DNA from: Megaustenia siamemsis
Lineage: Eukaryota; Mollusca; Gastropoda; Stylommatophora; Ariophantidae
Reading direction: 5' to 3'
DNA length: 64,000 bases
NCBI GenBank assembly: GCA_032433765.1
Contig: JAVIAB010000051.1
Span: forward strand, 146,888,568-146,952,567
The notes below the pieces were generated by a model that did not search any database, was not told the origin of the DNA, and saw only the letters and a program-made list of their open reading frames with translations. Each line of letters opens with the position of its first letter. The stretch's first letter is position 1. The translations under genes were made by a program, and so were the position numbers. This document shows, in pieces, positions 55,701 to 61,700 of this stretch.

Positions 55701-58700
55701 TCAGGCAACTGATTGCGGGCTACCCATTTATCTATTGACCTTTCGAGGCGTGGCCGGCCCATAGGGCATAGACCCAGAACCTCTTTCTCTTTTGCAATCT
55801 CATTCCTTGCAAAGATTTTTTATTAAATCTCGCCATTAGTCTCTGTTCTGTGCAAGCATCTCAATCTCATTGAGGGAGCTAATTCCTGCTGCCTTTGTCT
55901 TTCTGATCAATGTTCTCAGTGTCTCTGGGTTAACCTTTTTTCCTCCTACCTGTTGTTTCCCACATGAGGGCTTGGTTTGCTATTTGGTTATTATTTTACA
56001 TTTCATTAGCAAAGGCATTTTTACAATACCGACTTGTTAGACCTCTGATCAACGGCTCTGTACCATGTGGGAGAAAACACAATCTTCTATTTTGGATCAA
56101 AAACTGGAAACATACCATCATCATCTACCATCATCAATAACTAATTACTGACAACAAACATCAGCAACTGATTGCTGGCTACCATCACCAATAACTAATT
56201 ACTGACTTCAGACATCAGTAACTGATTTTTGCCTATTAACATTAGCGACTTATCTACAGTTATCAGTGACTTATAGTTGACTGCTGGCATCAACAAATCA
56301 GAGCTGTCCAAGGCTCTTAGTGGACAAAGTCAGATGTACTGGGTCAAAAGCAACTTTCACAATAAATTTCAGCACAATGCAACAAACATCCTTTGAAAGC
56401 AAACAAATAATAGCTGAAAAGTCACACAGAATATCTGGATTTCACAGTATATAACACAACTTTCATGCAATATTCTTGACATTAAAAGAAATAGGATAGT
56501 AAAGTAGAATATAGGATGTCACCCACAATCATATATCTGCAATACAATCCACTGACCTCTATACCTTATTAATATTAAGTTTGCAGTGCAGTCTTCATAT
56601 AATGAAAGTTCTTTGACATAAAAAGAACAAATGTAGACTTGTCTCTCTTTGAAAAAATATATATTTTGTTTCAAAGTGACAAAAGCTAATAAACAATCAT
56701 CACACACATAATGGAACTCACTCTTATCAGTTCCTCTATCTTGGTATCTTTCTGTTCCAAGTCTGACATAGACTGGCTCTCCATGGCTTGAATATGGGCC
56801 ATAGAAAAATCTGTCTGAAATTACAAAACAATGCCATACTTACAGTCTGAAATTACAAAACAATGCCATACTTACAGTCTGAAATTATTAGACAAATGTA
56901 TGCTTACAATCTGAAATAACGATGCAGACCTCAAAAACAGCAGATTAATGAAATAGCTAAGACCATAATCAATAATTATTAGATAGCTTGATGTCATGGC
57001 ATGGAAAACAGTCAACAAAAGATTTGATACGATGCACTGTGGAGAAGATTGTGGAAGGACATGATCACCTACGCCAACCAGTATGGTACATGATGATGAT
57101 GGTGATCAACACATTATTTGAAGCAAACTGCAGAGCTTTTTCTTGAACACTTCATTTTTCCTCAATGTTGCAAGGCACAAGAGGATAAAAAAAAGATATG
57201 TGAAGTGAAGAGAGGAGGAAAGAGGAAAGAGAGTTTGATACTGCAGGATGGTTTTATGCACAATCTACAATTACTAGATGATTTTACTCATACAGAATGA
57301 AATAACAAAACAATGTTACACTAGCACAGAGCCAGTGGTGGGGAGTGTTAACTGGCTCCTTGCTACCGGCTTTACCGCAGCATCGCGATTATTTGCCTAT
57401 TCCTTACACTAACACAGAGCCAGTGGTGGGGAGTGTTAACTGGCTCCTTGCTACCGGCTTTACCGCAGCATCGCGATTATTTGCCTATTCCTTACACTAA
57501 CACAGAGCCAGTGGTGGGGAGTGTTAACTGGCTCCTTGCTACCGGCTTTACCGCAGCATCGCGATTATTTGCCTATTCCTTACACTAACACAGAGCCAGT
57601 GGTGGGGAGTGTTAACTGGCTCCTTGCTACCGGCTTTACCGCCGCATCGCGATTATTTGCCTATTCCTTACACTAACACAATGTATTGTGGTTTTTTGTT
57701 AAGTATTTCACTACTTGGTGCTGTCTGGCTAATGTTAAGCAGTTCATGTTTGACTACTATGTCACTCACTTTCTAGTCAAGTTTTAAATACAAGACTTCT
57801 AGCAATAATTTATATTATTTTATGAAAAAAAAAGAGAGGGAAAAAAAGAAAAATGCATCATGAAATATGACAAAAACCAGTGGTAAATGCTAGATGATTT
57901 AATGTAGAATATGAGTTATATAACAAAAAAATGGGAGAAAAGATATACATATAACAGAAAACCATCACAAATGTGATATATGTGAATAATACATGATGTA
58001 CATTGAAACACTTTTTTTAAATGACATAAAGCATGTTATGTTAGGATCATTATCACTGCACACCAGACAAATCCATGATTGCTCAGGTTTTCCAAATGAA
58101 ATATAGAAAATCTCCAAAGTGAACCCTGACCACATGCACAAATTCCATGATATAACCTGGGATCCATCAGTGTGGGTAGACTTTTACTGACAATTTTTCC
58201 CAGGATGTGGCCGTTTTTTTGCTCAGGGGTAAACGTATAACAATGTAAATCTGCTGTAAAGCTGATAGAAGAGCAACACCATTTCCCTCTTTTTCCCTTT
58301 TCATTTTTTGGTCTACCTTTTTTGATTTGTAACTTCCAAGGGTTCTCTAATACATAAGGGAACTCCTGTTTCTTTTTACTATAATCCGAGAGGGCTAGAC
58401 ATTGGATCTCACTACCCAGAAACCAGGGAAGGGTAAAGAAATGTAGTAACCATTGATTCAGTTTTCTTTATTTTTGAACAACGTTGAGGCCAATGTCTGA
58501 CCTGAAGACCATCCACCACCCTGGTACAAAGTGATTGTGATTGATATAAAATAAACTGTAGCCAGAACATGGTAAACTAATGTGACCTCTGAGTAAACAA
58601 AGAAATCAGGCACATTCTAAATAACTAGTAGAAGATCATTTCTATTACACAAACTAGTCAACAACATGCAAAACACAACACATGTTAGCAGGGAATGCAA

Positions 58701-61700
58701 AATAGTAAACTAGCAGTAAAAACAAAAACAAAGACTGTCTAACAATGAGTGCTGAAGAAAAAGAAATACACGTAAAAAGTAAATGAATACTTTTTTTTTA
58801 AAATATGATTTCGAGTTTCAGGGTAAGATAAATAAATTATTTCAATCATTGAGTGCTGTCTCCCGCATCGAAGGCTGGCTACCATGGAGCCCCATTCCGT
58901 TCTCTTGCTTTGATGGTGCAGGTTGTTATAGGCTGACCTGTCCATCTTTTATTGTTTAATCCATGTTAGTCTTGGTCTGCCTCTGTCTCTTTTACCTTGT
59001 CTTTTCCCTTCCAAGATTACTTTCAGTAGATTGCTGTGTCTTTTAACATGTCCCAAAAATACCATTTGTCTTGTTTGAATTGTATTTAGTATTTCTCTTC
59101 TCATTTTTAGTTGTTTTAAGATTTCATTGTTTATTTTCTTTTCTTTCCATTCAATTCTTCCTATTCTTCTAAAAATCAACATTTCAAAGGCTTCAATTTT
59201 CTGTTATATTTTCTTGTCTAATGCCCATGTTTCTACACAATACAGGAATGTTGAGAAGATATAACATTTTGCTATTCTTAGTTTTAGCCCTGATGTTATT
59301 TGTTTTGATGTTAGTATATATTTTTCAAGGCATTAAAATGGTTTTTTTGTCATTCCTATTCTTTTGTTTATTTCAGTTGTACATTTTCCATCACTGGTTA
59401 TAGTATGTCCAAGGTAGTTGTAGCTCTGAACTATCTCCAGGTCTGTTCCTTCAACTTTGATATCCACTTGTTGGTTTTGAGTATTACGTTTGTTTATGAT
59501 CATAGTTACTACCATAATCATAATGAATTCAATTAAAAATCCAAAACTTTTTTTCATAATTGACGTTTATGCATGTTTAAGGTTTCATCATTTTCAAGGT
59601 CATCTAGCTATTTTATTTTTACCTTCAAGAAATTATTTGGTAAATGTTATCAAAGTAGCAACATTTAGTGTTTAATGTGCTCAAATATATTGGATTAAAT
59701 GAGATGTAGACCAACCTGGACAGACTTTGTGCAGACATTTGTACCAATACTAAGAGATAGTGATGATCTGTTTGAAGAGTTCATGAGATCTACAACCGAG
59801 TTGGAAGAGTTGCTTGGCGAGTGGGGAACAAAATTCTGAAGAGAAATATATTTGTTCAAATAAAACAATACCACAATTGAAAACATTTAAAAGGAAATTT
59901 GTTAAATTATCAAACATAAGATTTGTAGAAGATTTTAAAAGATAATGAAAAAACAAAATAACATGCGCTAGCCAATTTGTTTGTAACGTGTATGTGATTT
60001 AGTGAAGTCATATCTCACTTGTTTTTAAACTATATGTGAATATAAAATGTATTTTGAAATACTGCAACTGCCATGCAAATTGGTGTGTGATATAAATATA
60101 TATGTACAAACACAAACTTTACAATCATCATTCGTTACAAAGTAACTCATGAAAGAGAAATGTAGTGATCAGTTTTAAGCACACAAAAAGAAATGTAATA
60201 AATAGCAACAACAATTAATTTTGCATAACGTAACATGTAAGACAACAAAGACATCTAGAAATTATTCTTACTCCAAATGCTTGAGGTGAAGGAGACTTGA
60301 CTATTGTATTCTGTGGCTGCGCTGTGCGACTTGGTGACTGATTCTGCTGCAAAAATTGGCAAGACACAGAATTACAAGCTAACTGACAGTTTGAATAGAA
60401 AATCATAAATAGGCATGAAATGCCTAAAAGCTTTTTAGCAATGAAAAAAATTACAATATGAACCCAAACCTCTGTCACTTGAAAAGATACAGATTTATTT
60501 ACTCCAACATAACTGTGAATTCATCCATAAACATAATGTTCACATAGTTTGAGCAGAAGGAAATAAATAGATGGAGTTATTACAATTGTTATAACCATTT
60601 TAATGGCTATCCTGGTTAGTGATTTTAAGAATCAGACAAAAGATAAAAAAATGACACAGTCCTTCCCTAAACAAAAAGAAAAAGAGTCCCATCACGATAT
60701 GTGGCATATAGGGAATATGTTTTTTTTTTTGTAGACCTTCGGCACATTATTATTGAGGTGATGTGGTTAGAATTATGCTTGTGCTACTCTTATGTCCCAG
60801 AAAAAAAGTCTGGTTGGGTGAATTTGAAAGCCATCGATTAGGATCCCGTGCTCTTGTCCAACCACTGTGCTATACCTTCCCTAAAGATGATGAAAATATG
60901 CATGGTGAAAATGTCCAATAAACTAGTATTTATACAACAAGCTACAGAATAGTACAGCGAATGTTTCATTCTGGGATGAAGTTTTTGTTTCAACAAACCA
61001 GACCAGCAACACATCTATATCATCTTGTACTCTATTGTTTTGTTTGGTAGGGAAGGAATCAAAATTGTATTGAACAGAATTGGAGACAACAAAGCAAACT
61101 GTATTTTTTTAATGACTGAAATTAATTACAGAGGCACAATGGTTCAAGGCATGTTGTCATCAACTTATGGTTTATCTAGAGCCTTAGAGAAATGTTGCAG
61201 TTGGTTCAGTGACCTGAACTACTTACGACAAGATGTTCAATTGAATCCTTATCAATGGCTTCCAGCTTTAAATGGGTACAGAGGTGTAATACACAAACAA
61301 AAATTGTGCTGAATGTCTATTAAAAAAAAAAAAACTTGGACACTAGCACCATATACGCCATGACGCTCTTTTCTTGTACATTATACGTGCGATCAGCTGT
61401 AGTTGTTAGTAGGCTGCTGTGTCTTTTAACATGCCCCAAAAATCTCATTTGTCTTGTTTTAATTGTATATAGTAGTTCTCTTTTCATTTTTAGTTGTTTT
61501 AAGACTTCACTGTTCGTTTTTTTTTCTTTCCATCCAATTCTACCTATTCTTTTATATATCCACATTTCAAAGGCTTCAATTTTCTGTATTGTTCAACTTC
61601 TAATCTCATAACTGCACCATTACCAAACAGCATGTCACCATCTAGCAACCAATCATAAAGATACCTCTATTTATCGTTCTTGCCAAGTTCTAAGTTGTAC

